This document shows positions 8,209 through 17,357 of a stretch of 64,000 nucleotides of DNA, one piece after another. Position 1 is the stretch's first letter, and each line of letters opens with the position of its first letter. The translations under genes and the position numbers were made by a program. Source of the DNA: Rhodobacter maris (lineage in GTDB: Bacteria > Pseudomonadota > Alphaproteobacteria > Rhodobacterales > Rhodobacteraceae); NCBI RefSeq assembly GCF_900217815.1, contig NZ_OBMT01000017.1:1-64000 (forward strand), in the 5' to 3' direction. Under the pieces are notes generated by a model. That model made no database searches. It saw only the letters and a list, made by a program, of their open reading frames with translations, and was not told the DNA's origin.

Positions 8209-8886
8209 CTACCCCCGCGTGAGGAAGAAATCGGCGATGCGCCGGGCAATGCGGCCGGAATCATTGCCCTGCCCAAGCTTTTCACGCGCGGCCGCCATCA
8301 GCGGGTCGGGTACGACGCCGGGGCCGCGGGTGGTGATCAGCCCCTCGACGAAAGCATCGCGGAACTCGGGATGCGCCTGAATCGTCAAGGCGGTCTCGCC
8401 ATAGACGAGCGCGGCATTGGCGCAAAAGTCATTGCAGGCGATCACGCGCGCGCCCTCGGGGCGCCGCGTGACCTGATCGCGGTGCCAGGCGTTGAGGGTG
8501 ACGGGCTCGCCCTCGAAATCATAGGTCTGCGGCCCGACCGCCCAGCCGCCCTCGTAGCGTTCCACCTTGCCGCCCATCGCCTGCGCGATGATCTGATGGC
8601 CGAAACAAATCCCCACCATCGGCACGCCTGCCTCAATGGCCTTGCGGATGAAATCCTCAAGCGGGGGAATGAAGGCATGATCCTCATAGGCGCCGTGGCG
8701 CGAGCCGGTGATCAGCCAGCCGTCGCAGTCATGCACATCGGCGGGAAACTGCATGTGCTCGACATCATAGCGCTGAAAGCTCAGCTCCGGGTGTGCGAGC
8801 AACGCGGTGAACATGTCGGGGTAATCGCCCGCTTCCTCCCGCAGGGGTTCGGGAGATTGGCCTGTTTGCAGGATGCCGATACGCAT
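8209..8886 (-). CDS. class I glutamine amidotransferase-like hydrolase
   Basis: The 225-residue protein has the triad of class I GATases: the nucleophile elbow VGICFGHQIIAQAMGG with the catalytic Cys near residue 96, and AHPE supplying His and Glu near residue 176. It is of the compact GMP-synthase-like type rather than the longer PuuD type. In this setting it may hydrolyse a gamma-glutamyl product, releasing glutamate, which is the last step of the PuuABCD route. The start MRIGILQTG is chosen over longer alternatives because it begins the domain at its first beta strand. Confidence 0.82.
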   Translation of the reverse strand: MRIGILQTGQSPEPLREEAGDYPDMFTALLAHPELSFQRYDVEHMQFPADVHDCDGWLITGSRHGAYEDHAFIPPLEDFIRKAIEAGVPMVGICFGHQIIAQAMGGKVERYEGGWAVGPQTYDFEGEPVTLNAWHRDQVTRRPEGARVIACNDFCANAALVYGETALTIQAHPEFRDAFVEGLITTRGPGVVPDPLMAAAREKLGQGNDSGRIARRIADFFLTRG

Positions 8887-9002
8887 GGACGTCTCTTGAT
8901 TGGATAAGTCAGGGTAGACCTCGCCGCGGCGAGGAGCAAGGGCCGCTGCCGCCCCGCGCCGTCCCCCCTCCCGGATATGTGAAGCCGACAAATGCGCCTT
9001 GG

Positions 9003-9060
9003 CTTCGGCTTTGACCAAATATTCCGGGGGGGCCGAAAGGCGGGGGCAGCGCCCCCCTCA
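9003..9060 (-). repeat. Rhodobacteraceae-type GC-rich intergenic element
   Basis: Read on the minus strand immediately after the ligase stop, a GGGGGCGCTGCCCCC palindrome is followed by CGGCCCCCCCGGAATATTTGG. From general familiarity with Rhodobacteraceae genomes, a GC palindrome followed by a CCCCCGG(A/G)ATATTT tract is a dispersed intergenic element. It probably folds into a hairpin that damps or ends transcription between the ligase and amidotransferase genes. Confidence 0.6.
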
Positions 9061-10389
9061 GACGGTGTCGAGATAGAGCTCGGTCTGCTCTTCCTCCGAA
9101 AGCTCCGCCATGTAGTGGATCTCCTGACGCTTCGTCATCAGGAAGTTCTCGATCAGCTCTTCCTCGAAGATGCGCCGGATGAACGGGCAATTGTCGAAAT
9201 TGTTGATCGCGAGGTTCCAGGTGGCGGGAAGCTGCGGCAGCCCCTGGGTATAGGCATTGCCGATGATCGGATCGTCGGGCGTCATCTCGTCTTCGATGCC
9301 GACGAGTGCGGCACCAAGGATCGCCGCGATCATCAGGTAAGGGTTCACATCGCCGCCTGCGACGCGGTGCTCGATGCGCCGCGCCGCCGGGCCGGAGGCG
9401 GGAATGCGCAGCGCCGCGGTGCGGTTCTCGTAGGCCCAGCCGATGCCGGTCGGCGCATGGGCATTGGGCACGAGCCGGGTGTAGCTGTTCTGATGCGGGG
9501 CAAAGATCAGCGTCGAGCCCGGCAGCGCCGCCATGCAGCCCGCCACCGCTTGCCGCAGCGCATCGGAGCCCTTTTCGGAGCCGTCGTTGAAGATGTTGTT
9601 GCCCTTCTCGTCAAGGATCGAGAAATGCGTGTGCATGCCATTGCCCGACCACATGTCATAGGGTTTGGCCATGAAGCTCGCGGCAAAGCCGTGCTCGCGG
9701 GCGAGCCCTTTCACCAATTGCTTGAAGAACCAGGCATCGTCGGCGGCCTTCAGCGGGTCGGGCTGGTGCATCAGGTTGAGTTCGAACTGCCCCGGCCCCG
9801 CCTCCGAGATCGCGGTATCGGCGGGGATGTCCATCGCCTCGCAGGCCTCGTAGAGCGCGGTGAAGAAGGCATCAAAGGCATCGAGCGCGCGGAGCGAAAG
9901 CGTTTCGCCCCCGGTGCGGCGTTTGCCCGAGCGGGGCGAGGGCGGCACGCGCAGGGTTTTGCCGGAATCGTCGATCAGGAAAAACTCGAGCTCGGTCGCC
10001 ACCACCGGCGTCAGCCCCTGTTCGGCAAAGCGGTCCTTCACCCGGGCGAGCGCCTGGCGCGGATCGCCCGCATAGGGGCGGCCATCCATGTGGAACATCC
10101 AGATCGGCAGAAGCGCGGTTGGCGCCTCCAGCCAGGGCATCGGCAAAAACCCGCGTTCGGTGGGCAGCAAAAGCCCGTCGCAATCGCCGGTTTCGAACAC
10201 CAGCGGGCTTTCCTCGATGTCCTCGCCCCAGATGTCGAGGTTCATTACCGAGAAGGGAAACCGGGTTCCCTCGGTAAAGACCTTGGGCGCAAACCGCGCG
10301 GGGATCCGTTTGCCCCGCGCCACCCCGTTCAGATCAGCCGCTGCCACGCGAATGGTGCGCACCTCGGGGTGTTCCTTCAGCCAGTCCAT
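9058..10389 (-). CDS. glutamine synthetase-family ligase (PuuA-like), copy 2
   Basis: A second GS-fold ligase of 443 residues, clearly related to but diverged from the copy at 6183-7550. It shows ATELEFFLID, EAGPGQFELNL, SGNGMHTHFSI and NSYTRLVPNAHAPTG, followed by the R-x-P-ASGPAARRIEHR segment. The N-terminal IRVAAADLNGVARGK is typical of gamma-glutamylpolyamine synthetases. It lies 3 bases downstream of the permease gene, so the importer and this ligase are very likely co-transcribed and the imported amine is likely glutamylated at once. Two such ligases in one locus suggests two amine substrates or two steps. Confidence 0.85.
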   Translation of the reverse strand: MDWLKEHPEVRTIRVAAADLNGVARGKRIPARFAPKVFTEGTRFPFSVMNLDIWGEDIEESPLVFETGDCDGLLLPTERGFLPMPWLEAPTALLPIWMFHMDGRPYAGDPRQALARVKDRFAEQGLTPVVATELEFFLIDDSGKTLRVPPSPRSGKRRTGGETLSLRALDAFDAFFTALYEACEAMDIPADTAISEAGPGQFELNLMHQPDPLKAADDAWFFKQLVKGLAREHGFAASFMAKPYDMWSGNGMHTHFSILDEKGNNIFNDGSEKGSDALRQAVAGCMAALPGSTLIFAPHQNSYTRLVPNAHAPTGIGWAYENRTAALRIPASGPAARRIEHRVAGGDVNPYLMIAAILGAALVGIEDEMTPDDPIIGNAYTQGLPQLPATWNLAINNFDNCPFIRRIFEEELIENFLMTKRQEIHYMAELSEEEQTELYLDTV

Positions 10390-10392
10390 ATC

Positions 10393-11226
10393 TCACCTGA
10401 TGATTTGCGGCCTGATCCTCAGCTTGGGGCGGATATGCCCGGGCAGATGCCGGTTCAGGCGGCGGTTGACCATCCCGAAGAGCCCGATCACCGTCAGCGT
10501 GACGAGAATGAAATAGAAAGCCGTGATCGGATAGGGGATGAATGGGTTGAAGGTCTTGTCGGCGAAGAATTTCGCGTAATAGAGCGCGTCGCCGCGTTGT
10601 TGATAGGCCGGAAAGCCCGAGAAGAACACGAGCGTCGTGGCGTGAAAAAGGAAGATCGCCTCGTTCGTATAGGCGGGCCAGGCAAGGCGCAGCATGGTGG
10701 GCCAGAGTACGCGGCGGAACTTCGCAAAGCCGGTGAGCCCATAGGCATCGGCGGCCTCGATATCGCCCTTGGGCACCGCCATCAGCGCGCCGTGGAAGAT
10801 CTCGGCCGAATAGGCGGAGGTATTTAGAAACAGCACGAACAGCGCCCCCGCCCAGGCCGAGGTGGTCCAGGAGGTCTCGATGGTGAGGCCGAACAGGTTG
10901 ATGCCCGCTTTGGGCAGCATCACCAAAAGCTCATAGGTGAGGAAGAACTGGATGAAGAGCGGCGAGCCGCGGAACACAAAGATGAACCATTCCGAAGGGC
11001 GGCGCAGCCAACCCCGGGGCGAGGCCTTGGCGAGCGCGAGGGCTGTGGCAAAGAAAAAGCCGAAGCCCACCGCAAGCACGCCGAAATAGATGTTCCAGAT
11101 CAGCCCCGAGCCGATCAGCGTGAATTCATGACACAGCGTGAAATCGCCCCGCGGCAGCACCCGCTCGCCAAAGCCGAGCGAGCGGAAGGCGTAATCCGCG
11201 ATGATCTGGGGGCAACTGTCGCTCAT
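10393..11226 (-). CDS. amino-acid ABC transporter permease (HisM/ArtM type)
   Basis: This 277-residue membrane protein of the polar amino-acid importer group has about five to six hydrophobic segments and an EAA-type loop around GDIEAADAYGLTGFAKFRRVLWP, which contacts the ATPase. The start at 11226 overlaps the stop of the next permease by four bases (ATGA), which fixes it against an upstream in-frame extension. It forms the membrane pore with the partner permease at 11223-12104. Confidence 0.88.
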   Translation of the reverse strand: MSDSCPQIIADYAFRSLGFGERVLPRGDFTLCHEFTLIGSGLIWNIYFGVLAVGFGFFFATALALAKASPRGWLRRPSEWFIFVFRGSPLFIQFFLTYELLVMLPKAGINLFGLTIETSWTTSAWAGALFVLFLNTSAYSAEIFHGALMAVPKGDIEAADAYGLTGFAKFRRVLWPTMLRLAWPAYTNEAIFLFHATTLVFFSGFPAYQQRGDALYYAKFFADKTFNPFIPYPITAFYFILVTLTVIGLFGMVNRRLNRHLPGHIRPKLRIRPQIIR

Positions 11227-12104
11227 GCCGCGGCCTTCCGCAGCGCTTCGCCCGCCATCGTCGCCTGACCGCGCGAGAGCCGCGTGGAAATTCGGCCCAG
11301 CACGATCTCGGAGACCTTGGTCATGGAGAGGTAGAAGACCAGCAGCACCAGCACATACCAGAACCGCCAGTCCGGGTGCGGATAGTCGTAGAGCTGCGAT
11401 TTCGTGGCGCCAAGCTCGCGCGCCCAGTAGACGACATCCTCGACGCCCAGAAGGAACAGCAGCGGTGTCGCCTTGACGAGGATCAGCCAGAGGTTCGAAA
11501 GGCCCGGCAGCGCATAGGTCCACATCTGCGGAATGAGCACACGGCGGCGCACCTGCGCGGGTGACATGCCATAGGCCTCGGCCGTTTCAAGCTGCGCGCG
11601 GGGCACAGCATTCATCGCGCCGTAAAGCACATTGGCGGCAAAAGCGCCGAACACGACCGCAAAGGCAATAACGGCGAGCGAAAAGCCGTAAACCTCATGC
11701 CAGATCTGCGGTGTGGAGGAGAGCGGCAGCTTCGCCGCGGCACAGACGGAGAATTCGTTGTTGGCCCAGACCGGCGTGCCGTCATGCGGGCATTTGTAGA
11801 GATAGCGCAGATATTCGAGCCCCTGGTCCATCGCGACGGGCACGAACAGGAAAAACACGATATCGGGGATGCCGCGCACCATCGATGTGTAGAGCTTGCC
11901 GAACCACCGGAGCGGTGCAAAGGGCGAGCGCGCGGCAATTGCCCCGCCAAATCCGAAGGCGAGGGCGACAGGCGCCACAATCACCATCAGCGCGATCACC
12001 ACGAAGAACGAGCCATAAAACATCATGTGCTTGCCCGTGGTCAGGTAGCACAGCAGCCAGGAAAGGCCCTCGAGGGTTTTCGGATCGGCGCAGGTGTCGA
12101 ACAT
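11223..12104 (-). CDS. amino-acid ABC transporter permease (HisQ/ArtQ type)
   Basis: The 293-residue permease has several hydrophobic helices and the EAA loop near AQLETAEAYGMSPAQVRRRVLIPQ. It carries an unusual insert of about 45 residues after the second or third helix (around 100-145) with three Cys (KCPHDG, CAAAK), probably a periplasmic loop. It overlaps the downstream permease gene by four bases. Together they form the heterodimeric channel of a polar amino acid or opine-type importer. Confidence 0.87.
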   Translation of the reverse strand: MFDTCADPKTLEGLSWLLCYLTTGKHMMFYGSFFVVIALMVIVAPVALAFGFGGAIAARSPFAPLRWFGKLYTSMVRGIPDIVFFLFVPVAMDQGLEYLRYLYKCPHDGTPVWANNEFSVCAAAKLPLSSTPQIWHEVYGFSLAVIAFAVVFGAFAANVLYGAMNAVPRAQLETAEAYGMSPAQVRRRVLIPQMWTYALPGLSNLWLILVKATPLLFLLGVEDVVYWARELGATKSQLYDYPHPDWRFWYVLVLLVFYLSMTKVSEIVLGRISTRLSRGQATMAGEALRKAAA

Positions 12105-12169
12105 CGGCAGGATCGGGCAAAAGGGGGCGCGGGAGAGCCCCCGCGCCCGGTCATCTCAGGACAGGCGGA

Positions 12170-12889
12170 TCAGAACAGCGCGGCGTCGTCGCCGAACCAT
12201 TTTTTGATCATCGTGTTGAGCGAGCCATCGGCTTTCATCTCGGTGATCACGGCGTCGAATTTCGCCTTCAGCTCGGTGTCGGATTTGCGCATACCGATGC
12301 CGATGCCGCCGCCGAGCGGCACATCCTCGCCATCCCACACCAGTTCGCCGCCCTCGGTCACGAAGGGCGCCAGCGCGTCCTTGTCGGCAAAGACCGCATC
12401 GGCCTCGCCGTTTTTCACGGCGGCCACGGTGTCGTCGAGCGTGGAGAATTCAAGCAGCGTCGCGCCCGATTTGGCGACGTAATCGGCCTGGATCGTGCCG
12501 ACCTGCGCCGCGACCACGCCCATGACGTCGGCATCGGCGGTTTTCGCCGCATAGGCCGAGGCCGCCGGCGGGTAATAGTTCTGGGTGAACATGATCGTTT
12601 CTTCGCGCTCGGGCGTGATGCTCATGCCCGCGATGATCGTGTCATAGTTGCCCGAGAGCAGGTTCGGGATGATGCTGTCCCAGTCGTTGGTGACCCATTC
12701 GCAGGTCAGCCCGGCCTTGGTGCACAGCGTGTCGCCCAGTTCGCGTTCGAAGCCGTCGACCTCGCCCTTGTCGTTGATGAAGTTATAGGGAGGGTAGGCG
12801 CCCTCCGTGCCCATGCGCACCACATCGGCGGCAAAGGCGGTGCCGGCGCTCAGCGCGAGCACAGCGGCGGTCAGGATCAGCTTCTTCAT
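12170..12889 (-). CDS. periplasmic amino-acid/amine-binding protein (SBP_bac_3)
   Basis: A 239-residue solute-binding protein. Residues 1-21 are a Sec signal peptide with a cleavage site after AFA. The mature part begins with VVRMGTEGAYPPYNF, the conserved start of family 3 solute-binding proteins, and has GFERELGDTLC and IAGMSITPERE, which belong to the ligand pocket. The start has GGAGAG just upstream. The family binds polar amino acids, opines and related amines; the aromatic and acidic pocket positions cannot be assigned to one ligand by eye. The gene lies between the ATPase and permeases of the importer. Confidence 0.9.
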   Translation of the reverse strand: MKKLILTAAVLALSAGTAFAADVVRMGTEGAYPPYNFINDKGEVDGFERELGDTLCTKAGLTCEWVTNDWDSIIPNLLSGNYDTIIAGMSITPEREETIMFTQNYYPPAASAYAAKTADADVMGVVAAQVGTIQADYVAKSGATLLEFSTLDDTVAAVKNGEADAVFADKDALAPFVTEGGELVWDGEDVPLGGGIGIGMRKSDTELKAKFDAVITEMKADGSLNTMIKKWFGDDAALF

Positions 12890-12916
12890 GGCTCTCTCCA
12901 CTGTTGGGGTCTTCAC

Positions 12917-13693
12917 TCAGGCCGGCGCCGTGGCCGACAGGAATTGTTGCAGGCGCTCCGACTTCGGCGCACCGAACAGCGTTTCGGGTGGGCCTTCTTC
13001 CTCGATCCGGCCCTGGTGCAGGAACACCACATGGTCGGAGACCTCGGCGGCAAGCCGCATGTCATGCGTGACAAGGATCATCGTGCGGTGTTCGCCCGCG
13101 AGATCCTTGATCACCTTCACCACCTCCTGCTGCAATTCGGGATCGAGCGCAGAGGTGGGTTCGTCGAACAAAAGCGCCTGCGGTTGCATGCAAAGCGCGC
13201 GCGCGATCGCGGCGCGTTGCTGCTGGCCACCCGAAAGCTGGGCGGGCCAGTTTTCCGCCTTGTCGCCGATCCCCACTTTCTCAAGCAGGCTGCGCGCGAG
13301 CGGCTCCACCTCCGCGGCCTTGCGGCCGAGCACAGTGACCGGCGCCTCCATCACGTTTTGCAGTACCGTCATGTGGCTCCAGAGGTTGAATTGCTGGAAC
13401 ACCATCGAGAGGTTGGTGCGAAACCGCGTCACCTGCGCACGGTCGGAAGGGCGGCGGGTGAGCCCCGCGCCCTGCCAGCGCACCGCCTCGCCGTTGAACA
13501 GAACCTCGCCCTGCTGGCTGTCCTCAAGCAGGTTGCAACAGCGCAGAAGGGTGGATTTTCCCGAGCCGGAAGAGCCGATCAGCGATACCACATGGCCCTT
13601 CTCGGCCCGGATCGATACGCCCTTGAGCACCTCGAGGGTGCCGTAGCTCTTGTGCAGGTTTCGGATCTCGATGACGGGTGCAGTCTCTGTCAC
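12917..13693 (-). CDS. amino-acid ABC transporter ATP-binding protein
   Basis: This 258-residue ATPase of the HisP/GlnQ group has Walker A GSSGSGKST, Q-loop FQQFNLW, signature LSGGQQQR, Walker B ALLFDEPTSALD and the switch His in LVTHDM. A GTG start at 13693 is chosen because the protein then begins directly before the first strand (VIEIRNLHKSYG) and AAAGAGAAG lies upstream; earlier in-frame residues look non-coding. It is the first gene of the importer-ligase-oxidase series. Confidence 0.92.
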   Translation of the reverse strand: MTETAPVIEIRNLHKSYGTLEVLKGVSIRAEKGHVVSLIGSSGSGKSTLLRCCNLLEDSQQGEVLFNGEAVRWQGAGLTRRPSDRAQVTRFRTNLSMVFQQFNLWSHMTVLQNVMEAPVTVLGRKAAEVEPLARSLLEKVGIGDKAENWPAQLSGGQQQRAAIARALCMQPQALLFDEPTSALDPELQQEVVKVIKDLAGEHRTMILVTHDMRLAAEVSDHVVFLHQGRIEEEGPPETLFGAPKSERLQQFLSATAPA

Positions 13694-13826
13694 GGTTCGG
13701 CTTCTCTTTGTCCGGTCGGTCAACTTGGCGCGATTTTGAGGCAGATTGCAACGGCGACTTGGCTTTGACCTTGAGGGAAGCGCCAAAAGGACAGGCAGGC
13801 GCCCGCAGTTTGGGCAAATGCCCGGC

Positions 13827-14276
13827 TCAGCCGCGCCGTGCCAGCACCCGTTTGCGCGCCAGACCCGAATCGCGGTCGCTGACCCCCAGAAGGTTCGCCG
13901 CGAGCCGGATCAGCGCATCTTCCTCAGGCGCGCGCGCGTTATCGGCAAGTGCCACCTCCCACATCGCTTCGATCACACCGTTGCGGTCCTCATAGGCGAT
14001 CTTGTCCTTCAACGCGCGGGTGAAGCGCACGGTATCGGGGGCTTCAGCCTCCACCGTTTCGGCGCGTTCGCGCAGTGCTGCCGCGGCGGCATGACCAAGG
14101 CCCGCGCGCATCGCCAGCACCCGTTCGATATGCACCCGCTCGTCGGCGCCGTAATCGTTGTCCGCCCGCGCCAGCCGTACCAGAAGCGCCGCCAGCGCCA
14201 GTTCGGCATCATCGGCGGTCAGCGGGTCGGATTGCGGGAGCGGATCGGCCAGAAGGCCTGCGAGAAACTTGAACAT
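13827..14276 (-). CDS. TerB-family protein
   Basis: The 149-residue all-alpha protein matches the TerB-like group: LALAALLVRLARADNDY near 26-42, ERVHIERVLAMR, and EDRNGVIEAMWEVALADN, with the acidic metal-binding positions of the family. TerB domains are found in tellurite-resistance and stress modules, but single copies such as this are widespread in alphaproteobacteria with no defined role. No ter partners are near. It is convergent with no neighbour and has its own upstream region. Confidence 0.78.
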   Translation of the reverse strand: MFKFLAGLLADPLPQSDPLTADDAELALAALLVRLARADNDYGADERVHIERVLAMRAGLGHAAAAALRERAETVEAEAPDTVRFTRALKDKIAYEDRNGVIEAMWEVALADNARAPEEDALIRLAANLLGVSDRDSGLARKRVLARRG

Positions 14277-14392
14277 GATTCCAGTCTAGCGTCCGGCGCG
14301 GCGGGGGCAAGCCTGTGACCAAACGTCGGGCATCGCGCAGGCCCTTGAACGAAGCGGTCTAGCAGGTCTATGGTCCGCCAAGGGGGACGAGT

Positions 14393-15031
14393 ATGAGCCA
14401 GGTGCCACAGACGGACCGCAGCGAGATCCGGCGCGGGCGGAAATTCGACCAGGTGATCGAGGGCGCGCGCAAGGTGTTTTTGCGTGACGGTTTCGAGGGG
14501 GCCTCGGTCGATGACATTGCCCGCGAGGCGGGGGTGTCGAAAGCAACACTCTACAGCTATTTCCCCGACAAGCGGTTGTTGTTCATGGCAATTGCCAGCG
14601 GCGAATGCGAGCGGCAGGCCAATGAGGCGGTGGAATTCATCTATGCCGGAGAAAAGCCGGTCGATGAGGTTTTGCGCTACGCCGCGAAAGTGTTGATTGA
14701 CTATCTGACCTCGGATTTCGGGCGCCAGACCTATCGGCTCTGCGTCGCCGAGAGCGACCGGTTCCCGGCGCTGGGCGAGCAGTTCTATGCCTCCGGCCCG
14801 CTTCTGGTGCGCCAGCGGCTCACTGAATATCTGCGCAAGGCGGCGGCCAAAGGCGAGGTAGTGATCGAGGATTACGATCTTGCTGCCGATCAGTTTGCCG
14901 AGCTTTGCAAGGTCGACATCCTCGCCGGACTGATGTGCGGCGTGATGGGCACGCTCACTCCGGAGCGGCGCAAACGCATCATCGACGGTGCGGTGGAGAT
15001 GTTCCTCGCCCGCTATGGCACCAAACGCTGA
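14393..15031 (+). CDS. TetR/AcrR-family transcriptional regulator
   Basis: A 212-residue repressor. The N-terminal HTH spans about 20-70, with ARKVFLRDGFEGASVDDIAREAGVSKATLYSYF containing the typical second and recognition helices. The C-terminal ligand-binding half is of the TetR_C type with FGRQTYRLCVAESDRFP, seen in regulators of RND pumps in alphaproteobacteria. It stands alone, flanked by its own terminator; no obvious target gene is adjacent, although an RND operon lies 21 kb away. Confidence 0.88.
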   Translation: MSQVPQTDRSEIRRGRKFDQVIEGARKVFLRDGFEGASVDDIAREAGVSKATLYSYFPDKRLLFMAIASGECERQANEAVEFIYAGEKPVDEVLRYAAKVLIDYLTSDFGRQTYRLCVAESDRFPALGEQFYASGPLLVRQRLTEYLRKAAAKGEVVIEDYDLAADQFAELCKVDILAGLMCGVMGTLTPERRKRIIDGAVEMFLARYGTKR

Positions 15032-15054
15032 CACGCCGGAACATTGCCTGGGAG

Positions 15055-15077
15055 GCCCGCCACATGGCGGGCTTTTT
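15055..15077 (+). terminator. intrinsic terminator of the TetR gene
   Basis: A perfect 7-bp stem GCCCGCC/GGCGGGC with a four-base loop is followed by five T residues, 24 bases after the TetR stop. Confidence 0.85.
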
Positions 15078-15124
15078 AATGCCCGCCTCGTATTTGAGAC
15101 GGGGGGGACAGTCGCGGCAAAATG

Positions 15125-15150
15125 AAAACGCGCCCCCGAGGGGGCGCGTT
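15125..15150 (-). terminator. intrinsic terminator of petABC
   Basis: On the minus strand an 11-bp GC-rich stem with a short loop ends in TTTT and further T residues, 24 bases past the petC stop. It ends the cytochrome bc1 operon. Confidence 0.85.
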
Positions 15151-15174
15151 CGATGTTCGGGCGGGAGAGAAGGC

Positions 15175-16014
15175 TCAGTGCTTGCCTTTGTAGGGCGCCC
15201 AGAGCCGCTTGTTGGTGAGATAGAGCAGCACGCTCAGGAGCCCGAGCAGCACCACGGCCACCATGCCCATCTGCTTGCGCGCCATCAGTTTCGGCTCGGC
15301 CGCCCAGGTCAGGAAGGCCGCCACGTCATAGGCCATCTGGTCGATGGTGGCTTTGGTGCCATCTTCATATTCGACCTGATCCTCGACGAGCGGAGGCGGC
15401 ATTTGCGCCCAGCTGCCATGGGTGATCTTCACGCCATTGGCGTCCTTGCAGCTGTCCGGCACGCCGCCGGGCTGGAAGGTGTGGTTATAGTAGTAGCCGT
15501 CGATCCCGTCCGGCGCACAGGGCGGGTTTTCCTCGAAGCCGATGACATAGTTGTAGATGTATTCCGGACCGCCGATGCCCTTGAAGAGCTGGTTCATGCC
15601 GGTGCCGTTCGGGCCGGAGAAGCCCTTGCGCGCTTTCGCCATCACCGAAAGGTCCGGACCCATGCCGTCGCCGATGCGGGTCGGAAACATGTCGGTTTCC
15701 TTGCGGTCACGTTCCTCGCCGGTGTCTTTGTCGACCACCGGGTCGAGCCCAGCGGCATATTCGCGCACGAAAGCCGGGTCGAGCTGCGGGCCGCCGTCAT
15801 CGGAGAGCGTGCGGATCGGCACGAATTTCATGCCGTGGCAGGAGGAGCAGACTTCCGAATAGACTTGGAAGCCCCGGCGCAGCTGGGCCACATCGAAGGT
15901 CCCGAAGGGCCCCTCGAAGCTGAAGGCCACATCCGGCACGTTCTCGTCGTTCGCCATCGCCCCACCGGCGCTGATGATCAGCGCGGAAGCGGCAGAGATG
16001 AGAAGCTTTTTCAT
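15175..16014 (-). CDS. petC: cytochrome c1 of the bc1 complex
   Basis: A 279-residue c-type haem subunit. Residues 1-21 are a signal peptide (cleavage after AMA). CSSCH at 56-60 binds the haem and GSWAQMPPPL carries the axial Met. The C-terminal QMGMVAVVLLGLLSVLLYL is the single membrane anchor, with the haem domain in the periplasm where it passes electrons to cytochrome c2. The length equals my recollection of R. capsulatus cytochrome c1, but several substitutions show a different species or strain. It starts 18 bases after petB. Confidence 0.97.
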   Translation of the reverse strand: MKKLLISAASALIISAGGAMANDENVPDVAFSFEGPFGTFDVAQLRRGFQVYSEVCSSCHGMKFVPIRTLSDDGGPQLDPAFVREYAAGLDPVVDKDTGEERDRKETDMFPTRIGDGMGPDLSVMAKARKGFSGPNGTGMNQLFKGIGGPEYIYNYVIGFEENPPCAPDGIDGYYYNHTFQPGGVPDSCKDANGVKITHGSWAQMPPPLVEDQVEYEDGTKATIDQMAYDVAAFLTWAAEPKLMARKQMGMVAVVLLGLLSVLLYLTNKRLWAPYKGKH

Positions 16015-16032
16015 GATTACTGTCCTCTTCTC

Positions 16033-17346
16033 TCACTCGGCCGGATTGCCGTAATGGCTGTTGAAATCTTCCTCGATCGTCGCCGGCATCGGCAGCGGTT
16101 TCTCGGTCGCCCCCAGAAGCGGCAGGATCACGAGGAAATAAGCAAACCAGTAGGCAGCCCCGATCAGCGAGATCGTCGCGTAGGGTTCGCCCGTCGGCAT
16201 CGCGCCCACCCAGGCCAGAACGACGAAGTCCACGACGAGCAGCCAGAACCACAGCTTGAACTTCGGACGATAGACACCCGAGCGCACTTTCGAAGTGTCA
16301 AGCCACGGCACCAGCGCCATCACGATGATCGCGCCGAACATCGCCAGCACCCCGAAGAGTTTGGCGTCGACGATACCGAAGGTCAGCCCGTCAACCAGGA
16401 TCACGGCCCAGACGTCGGCAGTGAAGGCGCGCAGGATCGCGTAGAACGGCAGGAAGTACCATTCCGGCACGATATGCGCGGGGGTTTGCAGCGGGTTCGC
16501 CTGAATGTAGTTGTCGGGTTCGCCGAGGAAGTTCGGCATGTAGGCGACAACCGCGAAGAAGGCGAGCACCACGAGCGTGAGCGCGAACAGATCCTTGATC
16601 ACGAAATAGGGCCAGAAGGGCAGGGTGTCCTTCTCGGCTTCCGCTTTCGAGCCGCGGCGCACTTCAACACCGGTCGGGTTGTTGTTGCCGGTCGTGTGGA
16701 ACGCCCAGATGTGCAGCGCAACGAGGGCAGCGATCACGAAGGGCAGCAGATAATGCAGCGAGAAGAAGCGGTTGAGCGTGGCGTTATCAACAGCCGGCCC
16801 GCCGAGCAGCCATTCCTGCACCGCCGGACCAAAGCCCGGGAAGGCGCCGAAGAGGCCGGTGATCACAGTCGCGCCCCAGAACGACATCTGCCCCCAGGGC
16901 AGAACGTAGCCCATGAAGGCGGTGCCCATCATCAGCAGGTAGATGATCATGCCGATGATCCAGGTCACTTCGCGCGGCGCCTTGTAGGAGCCGTAGTAGA
17001 GACCGCGGAAGATGTGGATGTAAACGGCAAGGAAGAACAGCGAGGCGCCATTGGCATGAATGTAGCGCAGCGCCCAGCCGCCGTTCACGTCGCGCATGAT
17101 ATGCTCGACCGAGGCGAAGGCCATGTCGACATGGGGCGTGTAATGCATCGCCAGCACAACGCCGGTGACGATCTGCAGCACCAGCGTGAAGGCCAGCACG
17201 ATCCCCCAGATCCACCACCAGTTCAGGTTTTTCGGCGTCGGGATCATGATCGTGTCGTAAATCAGGCTGACGATCGGCAGGCGATCATGCAGCCACTTCT
17301 CGATGCCCGTTTTGGGCTCGTAATGGTCGTGCGGAATTCCGGACAT
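16033..17346 (-). CDS. petB: cytochrome b of the bc1 complex
   Basis: A 437-residue quinol-oxidising membrane subunit. Two haem-ligating His pairs are visible: one in HYTPHVD and YIHIFRG, the other in HYLLPFV and [20 protein letters not shown] is the quinol oxidation site loop. There are about eight membrane helices. The start [14 protein letters not shown] at 17346 matches cyanobacteria-free proteobacterial cytochrome b proteins and lies 11 bases after petA; longer in-frame upstream sequence is the out-of-frame shadow of petA. It carries both b haems of the Q cycle. Confidence 0.97.
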   Translation of the reverse strand: MSGIPHDHYEPKTGIEKWLHDRLPIVSLIYDTIMIPTPKNLNWWWIWGIVLAFTLVLQIVTGVVLAMHYTPHVDMAFASVEHIMRDVNGGWALRYIHANGASLFFLAVYIHIFRGLYYGSYKAPREVTWIIGMIIYLLMMGTAFMGYVLPWGQMSFWGATVITGLFGAFPGFGPAVQEWLLGGPAVDNATLNRFFSLHYLLPFVIAALVALHIWAFHTTGNNNPTGVEVRRGSKAEAEKDTLPFWPYFVIKDLFALTLVVLAFFAVVAYMPNFLGEPDNYIQANPLQTPAHIVPEWYFLPFYAILRAFTADVWAVILVDGLTFGIVDAKLFGVLAMFGAIIVMALVPWLDTSKVRSGVYRPKFKLWFWLLVVDFVVLAWVGAMPTGEPYATISLIGAAYWFAYFLVILPLLGATEKPLPMPATIEEDFNSHYGNPAE

Positions 17347-17357
17347 GTGTCTTCCCC

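Noticed and set aside
8992-10827. A 611-codon plus-strand frame opposite the ligase and permease genes
   Set aside because: Antisense shadow of two genes with clear family motifs.
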